48,596 nt of DNA from Aequorivita viscosa (lineage in GTDB: Bacteria; Bacteroidota; Bacteroidia; Flavobacteriales; Flavobacteriaceae), in the NCBI RefSeq assembly GCF_900106795.1, contig NZ_FNNS01000025.1, positions 3,771-52,366 of the forward strand, given 5' to 3'. Of the stretch, positions 1-7,858 are shown piece after piece. The translations under genes were made by a program, and so were the position numbers. The stretch's first letter is position 1, and every line of letters begins with the position of its first letter. The notes beneath the pieces are model-generated. The model was not told the DNA's origin, ran no database searches, and saw only the letters and a program-made list of their open reading frames with translations.

Positions 1-39
1 ATATTGCTTTAATGGAAAGAGTTTCTGTTTATTAAATTA
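1..39. repeat. 39-bp direct repeat, left copy
   Basis: These first 39 bases recur without a mismatch at 2706-2744 in the same orientation. After base 39 the two copies diverge completely. What lies left of base 1 is outside the window, so the repeat could be longer. The pair brackets the TIR-like and CPBP genes, so recombination between the copies would release a circle of about 2.7 kb. Confidence 0.9.
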
Positions 40-56
40 TTGCTTATGCTGCGGGG

Positions 57-76
57 AACCGTAGGCTCTTACGGTT
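57..76. repeat. Short perfect hairpin
   Basis: AACCGTA at 57-63 is the exact reverse complement of TACGGTT at 70-76, with a six-base loop. No T-run follows, so it is not a convincing terminator. It lies just left of the long palindrome at 112-273 and may belong to the same element. Confidence 0.5.
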
Positions 77-111
77 GAAGGAGTGTAGCCTGCGGTACGA
101 GTGAAAGCTCA

Positions 112-273
112 ATACCACTTTAACATTCCAATGTTGCATAAAATTTGCTTCTTTTTAGCCCATTTGTTGTCAAAAAATCTAACCATAGACACGGCTATGC
201 TTAGATTTTCTTCCTAAACTGAACTAAAAATAATTCAACTTTTTCATACAACATTTAAAAATTAAATTGGTAT
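112..273. repeat. Long imperfect palindrome of about 160 bp
   Basis: Nested complementary arms span this stretch. 112-123 pairs with 262-273 (11 of 12), 130-139 pairs with 246-255 (9 of 10), and the apex arms 174-188 and 195-209 pair at 14 of 15 positions around a six-base loop. The stretches between them also show weaker complementarity. No gene lies inside. A palindrome this long could be a MITE-like element, a recombination site folded as single-stranded DNA in the manner of attC sites, or a structured RNA. The sequence alone does not decide. Confidence 0.65.
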
Positions 274-279
274 GAGTGC

Positions 280-659
280 CGGAGGTGGGGGATTTGATTA
301 TTTGTTTTTCTTTGTTTATGCTGTTTTGGAGTTATAATTATAAGTTTTGGGTGAAATTTTACCTACCCTTCCGAACTTTGATGTATTCACTACTTGTTGT
401 TAAAAAGTCCTTAATTTCTTTTCTTTTTATAATTATTTGTTCTTAATGTATTTTGGGGTTACTGGTGTTAGATTCATATTATTTAGGTGTAATTGTTGAC
501 AATTATTGGATAGGTTGTGGTTTCCCGCAATAAAGTTTAAATAATTTGTGTTAAGTTTGAATGTGATAGTATCATAATTTCGTGTATATGCGATATATAC
601 GCCATGAATTAATATGATACTTCGGATATACTTATGTTGGGGCAAATACAAAAATAACT
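280..659. other. Intergenic, no gene recognised
   Basis: AT-rich DNA between the palindrome and the TIR-like gene. A 72-codon open frame on the minus strand (433-651) has low-complexity composition and no recognisable domain, so I do not call it. The promoter of the gene at 660 presumably lies here, but I see no clear Bacteroidota -33/-7 pair. Confidence 0.5.
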
Positions 660-1496
660 ATGAATTATCACGTCAGAATATCATTAAAATCACAAAAATC
701 AAGTGATGAAACTAAAAATGATTTTAGTGAAGAGCAATTACAATTTAGAGTTATACAACCATATGAACAGGGTGAGCCGATTATTATGAATGGGAAAACT
801 ATTCAGCCTACTGATATTGACAGAATAAGGATTAGTAAGAGTAAAGAAACCAGCGAACAGCTTATTGATAAAATAAGAGCTGAAAACAGAAATAGCAATG
901 TTATAACCATTGGAGGACCAAGTTATGCTTGGAAAGCAGCAGCCCGTGCAACAGATATAACTGATGAAATTATTTCCGGACCTATTGGCTATAAGAAAGG
1001 CGAAAGTTCAAAAAAGAAAAATGACAAGGTTTTAGAAAAATCAAGTAATAAAGTCTTCGTTGTTCACGGTCACGACTCGGAACTAAAAAATGATATTGAT
1101 ATTTTTTTGAGGGATATAGGATTGGAGCCAATAATTCTTCATAGGCAAGCTGACGAAGGTTTAACGATTATAGAAAAGTTTGAAAAACATTCTGACGTTT
1201 CCTATGCATTTATACTACTCACACCTGATGACGTAGGAATGACCGTGGCTGAATACGAGAAGCACAAGAAAGGTGAGGATTACGAATTAAGAGCAAGACA
1301 AAATGTAATCTTTGAATTCGGATATTTTGCAGCTAAATTGGGAAGACAAAATGTCTGTTGTATTTATAAAGAAGGAGTTACTTTACCTAATGACATTGCA
1401 GGGTTATTATATAAAAAAGTAACTGACACTATAGATTCCATCGGTTATGAAATTATTAAAGAATTGAAAGCAACAGGAATAAAAATCGAGGTGTAA
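660..1496 (+). CDS. TIR-like nucleotide-binding protein (CAP12/Pycsar-type TIR)
   Basis: A 278-residue protein with two parts. Residues 1-110 form an unassigned N-terminal domain starting MNYHVRI. From about residue 130 (KVFVVHGHDSE) to the end it matches the TIR-like fold of the CAP12/Pycsar effector family (formerly 'predicted nucleotide-binding protein'). ARQNVIFEFGYFAAKLG contains the expected catalytic glutamate, E219, and an earlier LLTPDDVG segment is also typical. Proteins of this family hydrolyse NAD+ when triggered, often by a cyclic nucleotide in anti-phage systems. No cyclase gene is adjacent here, so it is either a solitary effector or uses another sensor. The ATG at 660 is the only sensible start. 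It ends shortly before an inverted-repeat element (1515-1622). The TIR-like family is well supported; a defence role is inference. Confidence 0.85.
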   Translation: MNYHVRISLKSQKSSDETKNDFSEEQLQFRVIQPYEQGEPIIMNGKTIQPTDIDRIRISKSKETSEQLIDKIRAENRNSNVITIGGPSYAWKAAARATDITDEIISGPIGYKKGESSKKKNDKVLEKSSNKVFVVHGHDSELKNDIDIFLRDIGLEPIILHRQADEGLTIIEKFEKHSDVSYAFILLTPDDVGMTVAEYEKHKKGEDYELRARQNVIFEFGYFAAKLGRQNVCCIYKEGVTLPNDIAGLLYKKVTDTIDSIGYEIIKELKATGIKIEV

Positions 1497-1514
1497 GTAC
1501 TTGCCCCAACACGA

Positions 1515-1622
1515 GTATAAACGCAATAGCGGAGTTACTGATTAACCGAAAGTAGTTTTATAAATCAATAATCAATTATAAATCGAAAGGTTCGGGTGCT
1601 AATCCCGCTACTGCGCTTATAC
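1515..1622. repeat. Post-gene inverted-repeat element 1 (attC-like arrangement)
   Basis: The 18-nt arm at 1515-1532 is complementary at 16 of 18 positions to 1605-1622, enclosing about 72 nt. It starts 19 nt after the stop of the TIR-like gene and ends 18 nt before the start of the next gene. Position after a stop codon, imperfect complementarity and a tightly following gene resemble integron cassette recombination sites. I do not see clean consensus core sites (RYYYAAC/GTTRRRY), so the integron reading stays a hypothesis. Confidence 0.7.
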
Positions 1623-1639
1623 CAAACGTTCTACACCAT

Positions 1640-2455
1640 TTGACGGAAAACAAAATATATCAACAATTGAAAATAAAACACAGTAATAAGACAATAATTC
1701 TAACCATAGTTTTCTTTGCTGTTTATCTAATTTTGAAACAGTATTTTTCGACAATTAAAGAAAATTTGGATTTGTTAACCCGAAATGGATTGTTGAGCTA
1801 TATTCTTACTTATTTCATCATCGGAATTCCAATATTCATTGGAACTTATTTCATAAATCCTAAACTGAATGTTTTAAGTAATTTAGGGCTGAATCACAAT
1901 CCCGTAAGACCATTTTTCATTGCCTTACTATTTTCCCTTCCTATGCTTATAGGTGGTTTGATATTTTTTGAACTTAATCAAGATATTTCTGTCCCAAATT
2001 TAATAGCGGGAACGATTATAGTGGGCTTTGTGGAAGAGTTATTTTATAGGGGTTTTTTATTTGGACAACTTTTTAAGTACACAAAACTCGGATTTATCTC
2101 TTCAATAATTGTAGGCGCAATTATTTTTGCATCAGGACATTTATATCAGAGCCAAGATAGTTCTGAATTGATAGGTATATTTTTTGTCACATTTATGGGA
2201 GCAATCTTATTTGCTTGGTTATATGTAGAATGGAATTATAATCTATGGATACCTATCTTCTTGCATTCATTAATGAATTTAGCTTGGCATTTATTTGAAA
2301 TGGATATAACTGCACTTGGAGGGATACTTCCAAATGTACTCAGAGGCTTTACCATTTTATCTGCAATCATTTTTACCATAGTTTATAAGAGAAAAAGGAA
2401 TAAAGAGCTTGTAATAACAAAGGAAAAATTGATAATAAAAAATGGTGTAGAATAA
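1640..2455 (+). CDS. CPBP family intramembrane metalloprotease
   Basis: A 271-residue multi-pass membrane protein (about seven or eight hydrophobic segments) of the CPBP/Abi (CAAX protease-like) family. The three family motifs are visible: EELFYR with E132, E133 and R137, then FASGH with H167, and HSLMN with H209 and N213. These are the catalytic glutamates and metal or proton ligands of intramembrane glutamic-type proteases. Bacterial members include CAAX processing, bacteriocin immunity and other membrane roles; the substrate here cannot be told. The best start is TTG at 1640, directly behind the inverted-repeat element, with no clear Shine-Dalgarno sequence. The stop codon at 2453-2455 is itself part of the next inverted-repeat element, a cassette-like arrangement. 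Confidence 0.85.
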   Translation: MTENKIYQQLKIKHSNKTIILTIVFFAVYLILKQYFSTIKENLDLLTRNGLLSYILTYFIIGIPIFIGTYFINPKLNVLSNLGLNHNPVRPFFIALLFSLPMLIGGLIFFELNQDISVPNLIAGTIIVGFVEELFYRGFLFGQLFKYTKLGFISSIIVGAIIFASGHLYQSQDSSELIGIFFVTFMGAILFAWLYVEWNYNLWIPIFLHSLMNLAWHLFEMDITALGGILPNVLRGFTILSAIIFTIVYKRKRNKELVITKEKLIIKNGVE

Positions 2456-2523
2456 CTAAGCATTCGTGTGGGCGGCACGACCCAACATGAATGCAGTGTT
2501 GACTGAACCGGTGTATGTCGGTT
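2451..2523. repeat. Post-gene inverted-repeat element 2
   Basis: It begins with AATAACTAAGCAT, which overlaps the stop codon of the CPBP gene. The same 13 bases begin element 3 at 4486. The arm 2460-2472 pairs imperfectly with 2481-2494, and a second stem pairs AACCG (2506-2510) with CGGTT (2519-2523). A further small hairpin lies at 2562-2582. The shared start and gene-terminal position tie elements 2 and 3 into one family, although their interiors differ. Confidence 0.65.
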
Positions 2524-2705
2524 TGCCCTTATGGGGGTTGGTCTAGTTTGGGATGGGTTTTCAGGAGTTGGTTTTCCCTGAATTGGGATCGTTGACCTCA
2601 ATTTTTGATGTGGCCGCTTACCTTCCTATATTAAATTGAGTTACCGAAAATATTATGTTATTTCCTGCAGTGCGCGCAAAGGCAAAGAGCATTGGCAATA
2701 ATTTG

Positions 2706-2744
2706 ATATTGCTTTAATGGAAAGAGTTTCTGTTTATTAAATTA
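2706..2744. repeat. 39-bp direct repeat, right copy
   Basis: Exact copy of bases 1-39. Immediately to its right, similarity to endonuclease I begins in frame (a WNREHV motif within 25 bases), with no upstream coding part. The repeat therefore marks the breakpoint where foreign or rearranged DNA meets the remains of the endonuclease gene. Confidence 0.9.
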
Positions 2745-2745
2745 C

Positions 2746-3494
2746 ACCTCATCGTGTATTGGTTTATGGAATCGAGAACATGTTTTTGCAAGGTCTTTGG
2801 CGAATCCGAGTTTAGATACTTCTTATCCAAGTGCTGGAACTGATGTTCATAATTTAAGGAGTTGTGATAGTCAGATGAATAGTTCGCGTAGTAATCGGAT
2901 TTTTCAAGATGGGAATGGGAATTCACATATTACTTCTATTGGAAATTTTTATCCTGGAGATGAACATAAAGGAGATGTGGCACGTATTGCGATGTATATG
3001 TATACCCGTTATCCTGAGCAATGTGAGGCTATTAATTTGGGGTATGGCACAACAGATAATTCGCCATTGAATGATATGCCTGATGTTTTTTTAAGATGGA
3101 ATTTGGAGGATCCTGTGTCGCAATTTGAGAAGGAGAGGAACGAGGTTATTTATCAGTATCAAGGTAATAGGAATCCGTTTATTGATAATCCTTATATAGC
3201 GACACTGATTTGGAACGGCGAAGCAGCGGAAGATACTTGGGGCTCGCTTTCGACTGGTGGGGCAGAGGTTGAATCGTTGTCTGTTTATCCTCTTATACTA
3301 CCAACTATGTTTACATAGGTGGAAACTCAGGTAATACAAGTTATCAATTTAGCATTTATAATATGTTTGGACAGAAGGTACAAAGCTCGAGAACGGATGA
3401 GGTTATTGATGTTTCTGCTTTAGATAAAGGGATTTATATTCTTCATATTAAAAATGAAAATACGAAGCAGGTTTCTAAGTTTCTTAAGGTTTGA
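2746..3494 (+). pseudogene. Endonuclease I (EndA/NucM type) remnant with type IX sorting domain
   Basis: Read in frame from 2746, the sequence shows WNREHVFARSLANPS, then TDVHNLRSCDSQMNSSRSNR, FYPGDEHKGDVARIAMYM and DMPDVFLRWN. These are the core motifs of secreted endonuclease I nucleases. The N-terminal signal peptide and first part of the catalytic domain are absent: the left side is cut at the 39-bp repeat. Near 3282-3292 the frame is lost. The first frame stops at 3318, while another frame continues with NYVYIGGNSGN and ends at 3494 in a typical type A type IX secretion C-terminal domain (IYNMFGQKV...KGIYILHI...KFLKV). A one-base deletion in a VYPNPT-like segment explains this. A protein could still start at TTG 2797, but it would lack an export signal and the sorting domain. 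The intact ancestor was a secreted DNase/RNase. Confidence 0.85.
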
Positions 3495-3581
3495 TGTTGA
3501 ATCTTTTTGTGCTTGGTTTATGAATTGCTTTGCCTGTCATAGATAACCATTGCACAGTTTTATTGCTTAAAAGCAAACTAT

Positions 3582-3607
3582 AAAAGCCGTCTATGCGGCT
3601 TTTTTTT
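3582..3607 (+). terminator. Rho-independent terminator
   Basis: The stem AAAAGCCG (3582-3589) pairs with CGGCTTTT (3596-3603) around a six-base loop and runs into a T-run. It sits about 90 bases after the end of the endonuclease I remnant, consistent with being that gene's original terminator. Confidence 0.85.
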
Positions 3608-3926
3608 GATATAAAACTGATAGTTTTTAAATAGAATTGTTATTAAATGTTACTTCCTTACGGAATACCGTAATTAAATTAGATTATTTTATAGTAAGTT
3701 TGAAGATGATGCTGTAGTATTACGGTATTATTCTTTAATAGTTGTATCAAGCTTAATTCGGAGGGAATATTATATGATTCGTGCAATAGCGGTTTTTTCT
3801 GTTAGTTAATACAAAAATGACTAGGGTGAAGTAGATTTTTAGAACGAATGAGGAAAGCCGTAAAAAAATGGAATTACAAAAGGCTATATTTGGTTTTCAA
3901 TCTAATTCTAACCTTAAATTTAAAAC
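3608..3926. promoter_or_regulatory. Intergenic with a spaced perfect inverted repeat
   Basis: No gene is visible. AATACCGTAAT at 3664-3674 is repeated as its exact reverse complement at 3719-3729, 44 bases apart. Upstream of the gene at 3927 this could be a paired operator or a hairpin; the function is unknown. Confidence 0.45.
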
Positions 3927-4475
3927 ATGAAAAAAACACTAACACTTCTAATCTTATTTATTTACACATTTAGTTTCGCCCAGGATGTAAAAGAGGAAGA
4001 TCAAAAAGTACAGACTAAAATGGAACAATTCGTTTCTCAAACTGGGGTGATTATAAAGTTTACGGATACTAAACTGAGTAATCTCAAGGCAGGGTATATT
4101 GTTGCAGAAACAAGAATAAGAAAATTAAATAGTGGTGATGATGTAAAATACTTTTACCAGATTGAGAAACCTGGAAAATACGGAAGTTCAACTGCTTCGG
4201 TTGAATATTCAGATTTACTAGAAGTTATTAAGGCTTTTAATAGTTTAAAATCGGAAGTTGATAGTGACGTAAGTAACAATCCTGATTATTTAGAAAATAA
4301 ATTCATTACGGAAGATGGTTTTCAATTAGGATATTATGTGAGTAAAGGAAAAGTAAAATGGTATATTAAGCTTGAAAAATACGGTTCGGACAAAACATTA
4401 TTTATAAAGGATTTAGAAAGTATCGACTCTAGTTTTGCAGAAGCTAAAAGTAAGATAGAGGAATTGAAGGGATAA
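3927..4475 (+). CDS. Exported protein of unknown function
   Basis: A 182-residue protein. The first 18 residues (MKKTLTLLILFIYTFSFA, followed by QD) form a clear signal peptide. The mature part is hydrophilic, with alternating beta-like segments and a helical lysine/glutamate-rich C-terminus. I recognise no catalytic motif. ATG at 3927 follows an A-rich leader, as is usual in Bacteroidota. The gene stands alone and is followed, 10 bases after the stop, by inverted-repeat element 3. It therefore looks like a third member of the palindrome-separated series. Confidence 0.75.
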   Translation: MKKTLTLLILFIYTFSFAQDVKEEDQKVQTKMEQFVSQTGVIIKFTDTKLSNLKAGYIVAETRIRKLNSGDDVKYFYQIEKPGKYGSSTASVEYSDLLEVIKAFNSLKSEVDSDVSNNPDYLENKFITEDGFQLGYYVSKGKVKWYIKLEKYGSDKTLFIKDLESIDSSFAEAKSKIEELKG

Positions 4476-4485
4476 ATCTTTATCT

Positions 4486-4544
4486 AATAACTAAGCATCC
4501 GGGTGCCGGTATGGCGCCCAATCGGATGGTCCTGAAGGTTCAGG
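4486..4544. repeat. Post-gene inverted-repeat element 3
   Basis: Starts with the same AATAACTAAGCAT as element 2. CATCCGGGTGCC (4496-4507) pairs imperfectly with the GGCGCCCAATCGGATG stretch ending near 4528, and CCTGAA/TTCAGG at 4531-4544 forms a perfect second stem. The region up to about 4829 has no gene that I support; a minus-strand frame at 4484-4756 is an artefact of the palindromes. Confidence 0.65.
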
Positions 4545-4829
4545 TCTACTCTGCTGGTTTGGGAACGTAGGTGGTTGGCTGTTAGGCTTTGAAGCGGCAC
4601 TCTTTCTGCGAAATTGGGATGTAAGAACAAAGTTGGTAAGTGAACGCGATGCAAGCGCGTACCAGCAGGGGAGGACTCCTTCATTTGAATGACTTTATGT
4701 TTTTGTAAATTGCCTACGAATTGTGAGCTAAAGGTGCTATCCTTGGATATCATCAACCAAGACTTAAAGTACTTTTTGAAATTACCGAAATAGTAGAGTT
4801 AAACTAAAAGATTTAATTAAACATAAATA

Positions 4830-6377
4830 ATGACAAGCATAAACCAAAGAGCTGAATTACAAGCTAAAATATGGAGAATAGCCAACGATGTACGTGGGTC
4901 TGTTGATGGGTGGGATTTTAAACATTTTGTTTTAGGAACACTTTTCTACCGTTTTATAAGTGAAAACTTTGCAACCTATATAGAAGGAGGCGATGAGAGT
5001 ATTGACTACGCAAAATTATCTGATGATGTTATCACCCCTGAAATAAAAGAGGATGCGATTAAAACAAAAGGGTATTTTATTTATCCGAGTCAGCTTTTTG
5101 TGAATGTTGCTAAAACAGCGAATACCAATACGAATCTAAACACTGATTTAAAATCTATTTTTGACGCGATTGAAGGCTCTGCCAATGGCTATCCATCCGA
5201 ACCCGATATAAAAGGTTTGTTTGCCGATTTTGATACGACCAGTTCGCGATTGGGAAATACGGTTGAAGGAAAAAACGACCGATTAGCCAAGGTTTTGAAA
5301 GGTATAGAGGAATTGAACTTTGGAAATTTCGAAGACAATCAGATCGATCTCTTTGGGGATGCTTATGAATTTCTGATTTCCAACTATGCCGCAAATGCCG
5401 GCAAATCTGGAGGGGAGTTTTTTACGCCTCAAACCATTTCCAAACTTATTGCGCAATTGGCGATGCACGGACAGACTTCCGTAAATAAGATTTATGACCC
5501 TGCAGCAGGTTCGGGTTCCTTGCTGTTACAAGCTAAAAAACATTTTGACAACCATATTATTGAAGAAGGGTTTTTTGGGCAGGAAGTAAATCATACCACC
5601 TATAACCTGGCGCGTATGAATATGTTTTTGCACAACGTGAACTATGACAAGTTTAATATCGTGCTGGGCGATACGCTTTTGAATCCGCAATTGGGCGATG
5701 CTAAACCTTTTGACGCCATTGTGTCCAATCCGCCGTATTCTATAAAATGGATAGGAAGTGACGACCCTACGCTTATTAACGACGATCGTTTTGCACCTGC
5801 CGGTGTGCTGGCTCCTAAATCCAAAGCTGATTTTGCCTTTGTATTACACGCCTTAAGCTATCTTTCAAGCAAAGGAAGGGCAGCCATTGTTTGTTTTCCG
5901 GGTATCTTTTACCGTGGAGGTGCCGAACAAAAAATAAGAAAGTATTTAGTAGATAACAACTTTGTAGAAACCGTAATCTCTGTAGCGCCCAATCTGTTTT
6001 TCGGAACGACCATAGCGGTAAATATCCTCGTGCTTTCCAAAAGTAAGACCGATAATACCACACAGTTTATAGATGCCAGTGGCGAAGGTTTTTTCAAAAA
6101 AGCTACCAATACCAATGTGTTGACCGACAAACACATTGAAAAGATTATGAAGCTGTTTGACAACAAAGAAGACGTGGATCATATAGCAGTTTCGGTGGAT
6201 AATGACAAAATTGCTGAAAACGATTATAACCTCTCTGTGACTTCTTATGTGGAGGCAGAAGATACGCGTGAAGTGATTGATATTGTGGAGTTGAATGCAG
6301 AGATTTCGGAAACCGTGGCGAAGATTGATAAGTTGAGAGCGGATATTGATGAAATTGTGAAAGTGGTTAGTCGTTAG
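4830..6377 (+). CDS. hsdM: Type I restriction-modification DNA methyltransferase subunit
   Basis: A 515-residue HsdM. After the N-terminal helical domain, the N6-adenine methyltransferase core shows the SAM-binding motif DPAAGSGS (from D223) and the catalytic NPPY motif (N300-Y303). The length is normal for the family. With HsdS it forms the modification complex, and with HsdR the restriction complex, protecting or cutting DNA at a bipartite sequence. ATG at 4830 is preceded by an A-rich leader. The last codons merge into a 7-bp-period repeat (6365-6399), so the C-terminal VVSR is written by the repeat. hsdS follows 36 bases later, evidently in one operon. Confidence 0.97.
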   Translation: MTSINQRAELQAKIWRIANDVRGSVDGWDFKHFVLGTLFYRFISENFATYIEGGDESIDYAKLSDDVITPEIKEDAIKTKGYFIYPSQLFVNVAKTANTNTNLNTDLKSIFDAIEGSANGYPSEPDIKGLFADFDTTSSRLGNTVEGKNDRLAKVLKGIEELNFGNFEDNQIDLFGDAYEFLISNYAANAGKSGGEFFTPQTISKLIAQLAMHGQTSVNKIYDPAAGSGSLLLQAKKHFDNHIIEEGFFGQEVNHTTYNLARMNMFLHNVNYDKFNIVLGDTLLNPQLGDAKPFDAIVSNPPYSIKWIGSDDPTLINDDRFAPAGVLAPKSKADFAFVLHALSYLSSKGRAAIVCFPGIFYRGGAEQKIRKYLVDNNFVETVISVAPNLFFGTTIAVNILVLSKSKTDNTTQFIDASGEGFFKKATNTNVLTDKHIEKIMKLFDNKEDVDHIAVSVDNDKIAENDYNLSVTSYVEAEDTREVIDIVELNAEISETVAKIDKLRADIDEIVKVVSR

Positions 6378-6399
6378 TTTTTAGTGGTTAGTTTTTAGT
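6365..6399. repeat. Heptad repeat (NNTTAGT) at the hsdM/hsdS junction
   Basis: Five successive 7-base units ending in TTAGT (GGTTAGT, CGTTAGT and TTTTAGT types) cover the last hsdM codons and most of the spacer. The period is exactly seven. The same architecture with other motifs recurs in other spacers of this window (see findings). Confidence 0.75.
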
Positions 6400-6413
6400 A
6401 AATAAAAAATAAA

Positions 6414-7604
6414 ATGAACAAAAATTATATAGAGAAATTGTTGGAGGGGGTTGACAGTTCGGCAGGCTCAAAGCAAGGTGTAGAATGGAAAAGTTTGGGA
6501 GATGTTGTTAATTTGATTACAACAGGTCGTCTAAATGCAAATGCAATGGAGGATAATGGTATTTATCCTTTTTTCACTTGTAATGAAAAACCTTACAAAA
6601 TAAATGATTATGCATTTGATTTAGAAGCTATTTTGATTTCAGGAAATGGTAGTCAGGTAGGACACTTAAATTATTATAAAGGGAAATTTAATGCTTATCA
6701 GAGGACATATATTGTAGGAGAGTTTAAGGATTCTACAGACATTATATATACATATTATTATTTAAAGCACACGTTACGTAGTTATATTATTAAAAATTCA
6801 AGAAAGGGTTCTGTTCCCTACATTACAATGCCAATGCTTGTAAACTTTCAAATCCCCATTCCGCCCCTTTCCGTTCAAAAGGAAATTGTTCGTATTCTAG
6901 ATAAATTTACGGAGCTTACAGCGGAGCTTACAGCGGAACTTACAGCGCGCAAACAACAATATAGTTTTTATAGAGAGGAGTTGTTGAGCTTTGAGGAGGG
7001 AGAAGTGGAATGGAAGACTTTGGGGGAATTAACTTCTCTTATAACAAAAGGCACAACACCTAAAAATTACACGCCAAATGGAATAGCTTTTATTAAAACA
7101 GAAGCTTTTGTGGGTTCATATATCGATATTGAAAAAATATCATTTATTGACGAAGAAACACACAATAAAGAATTAAAAAGATCAATTTTAAAACATAATG
7201 ATATTTTGATAACGATTGCAGGAGCAACAATAGGCAAATGCGCCATTGTTCCAAAAGAAATTTTACCTGCAAATACAAATCAAGCTTTAGCTATAATTAG
7301 ACTGAATGATGATGTTAATTTAAAGTTTGTATTCCATTTGATAAAATCAAATTATATGAATAAGTATATAGAACTAAATATAAAAGGCTCTGCGCAACCA
7401 AATCTAAACTTAAAACAATTAAATAATTTTTCTATTCCATATCCTTCACCAGAAGAACAAGAACGCATCGTTTCCATTCTCGATAAATTTGACACGCTTA
7501 CCAATTCCATTAGTGAAGGTTTGCCAAAAGAGATTGAGTTGAGGCAGAAGCAGTATGAGTATTATCGGGATTTGTTGTTAAGCTTTCCAAAACAGAAACA
7601 TTAA
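6414..7604 (+). CDS. hsdS: Type I restriction-modification specificity subunit
   Basis: A 396-residue HsdS with two target-recognition domains (about residues 18-140 and 205-330), each followed by a conserved helical spacer. The first spacer (PIPPLSVQKEIVRILDKF) leads into three tandem ELTA/TAEL units (from residue 167), then ARKQQYSFYREELLSF. The second spacer is EEQERIVSILDKFDTL...ELRQKQYEYYRDLLLSF. The two recognition domains set the two half-sites and the spacers set the gap between them. Residues near 17-25 (DSSAGSKQG) interrupt the usual LLEGVEVEW start with a low-complexity stretch whose DNA resembles the local REP-like sequence. The stop overlaps an ATG (TAATG at 7602-7606) that once opened hsdR. 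Confidence 0.95.
   Translation: MNKNYIEKLLEGVDSSAGSKQGVEWKSLGDVVNLITTGRLNANAMEDNGIYPFFTCNEKPYKINDYAFDLEAILISGNGSQVGHLNYYKGKFNAYQRTYIVGEFKDSTDIIYTYYYLKHTLRSYIIKNSRKGSVPYITMPMLVNFQIPIPPLSVQKEIVRILDKFTELTAELTAELTARKQQYSFYREELLSFEEGEVEWKTLGELTSLITKGTTPKNYTPNGIAFIKTEAFVGSYIDIEKISFIDEETHNKELKRSILKHNDILITIAGATIGKCAIVPKEILPANTNQALAIIRLNDDVNLKFVFHLIKSNYMNKYIELNIKGSAQPNLNLKQLNNFSIPYPSPEEQERIVSILDKFDTLTNSISEGLPKEIELRQKQYEYYRDLLLSFPKQKH
6912..6947 (+). repeat. Three 12-bp tandem repeats encoding TAEL units
   Basis: Units 6912-6923, 6924-6935 and 6936-6947 are nearly identical copies of a GAGCTTACAGCG-type unit encoding E-L-T-A. In the EcoR124I/EcoR124II pair, changing the number of TAEL units in this position changes the spacer of the recognised DNA sequence by one base. 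Slippage here would change specificity in the same way. Confidence 0.9.
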
Positions 7605-7663
7605 TGAGTACTTACAAAACCATAGCAGAATCCAATAGCTTCATCGTTCTCGATAAATCATAA
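7604..7663 (+). pseudogene. Orphaned 5' fragment of hsdR
   Basis: An ATG overlapping the hsdS stop opens a 19-codon frame, [19 protein letters not shown]. It is nearly identical to the start of the real hsdR at 9245 ([19 protein letters not shown]), then ends at TAA 7661-7663. The DNA of the two copies differs at several silent positions. The simplest reading is that hsdR once followed hsdS directly with overlapping codons, and that a segment carrying SatD, DUF3307 and a diverged hsdR was recombined in behind its first 18 codons. Confidence 0.8.
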
Positions 7664-7708
7664 GTTGAAAATGAAAATTGATAATAGTATCACCGCTACC
7701 AAGGATAT

Positions 7709-7818
7709 TTTGAATTACCATCATTTTAAATGATATTTCAAAATGACTTATTTATGGAATACTTTGAGTTATTACCCATTTAAGGAATGATTTGAATTAT
7801 TACCAAAAGAAGGAATAG
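7709..7818. promoter_or_regulatory. Four imperfect 27/28-bp direct repeats upstream of satD
   Basis: Units begin at 7709, 7736, 7763 and 7791. The last two are the clearest: TTTGARTTATTACC, a short variable middle, then AAGGAAT. The first two are more decayed. They lie 40-150 bases before the start codon of a gene with an HTH domain, so an autoregulatory operator array is a reasonable guess. Confidence 0.55.
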
Positions 7819-7858
7819 TTTATATATTTTTACTTTATAAATTTAAAAGGAATAGAAT

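Noticed and set aside
433-651. 72-codon open frame on the minus strand, upstream of the TIR-like gene
   Set aside because: AT-rich, low-complexity composition, no domain, and it occupies the leader of a convincing gene.
1560-1625. tRNA-like segment with GGTTCG in the inverted-repeat element
   Set aside because: No acceptor stem or anticodon arm can be built; the pairing follows the 1515-1532/1605-1622 arms instead.
2383-2601. Open frame opposite the end of the CPBP gene
   Set aside because: It runs through inverted-repeat element 2 and is an effect of the palindromic sequence.
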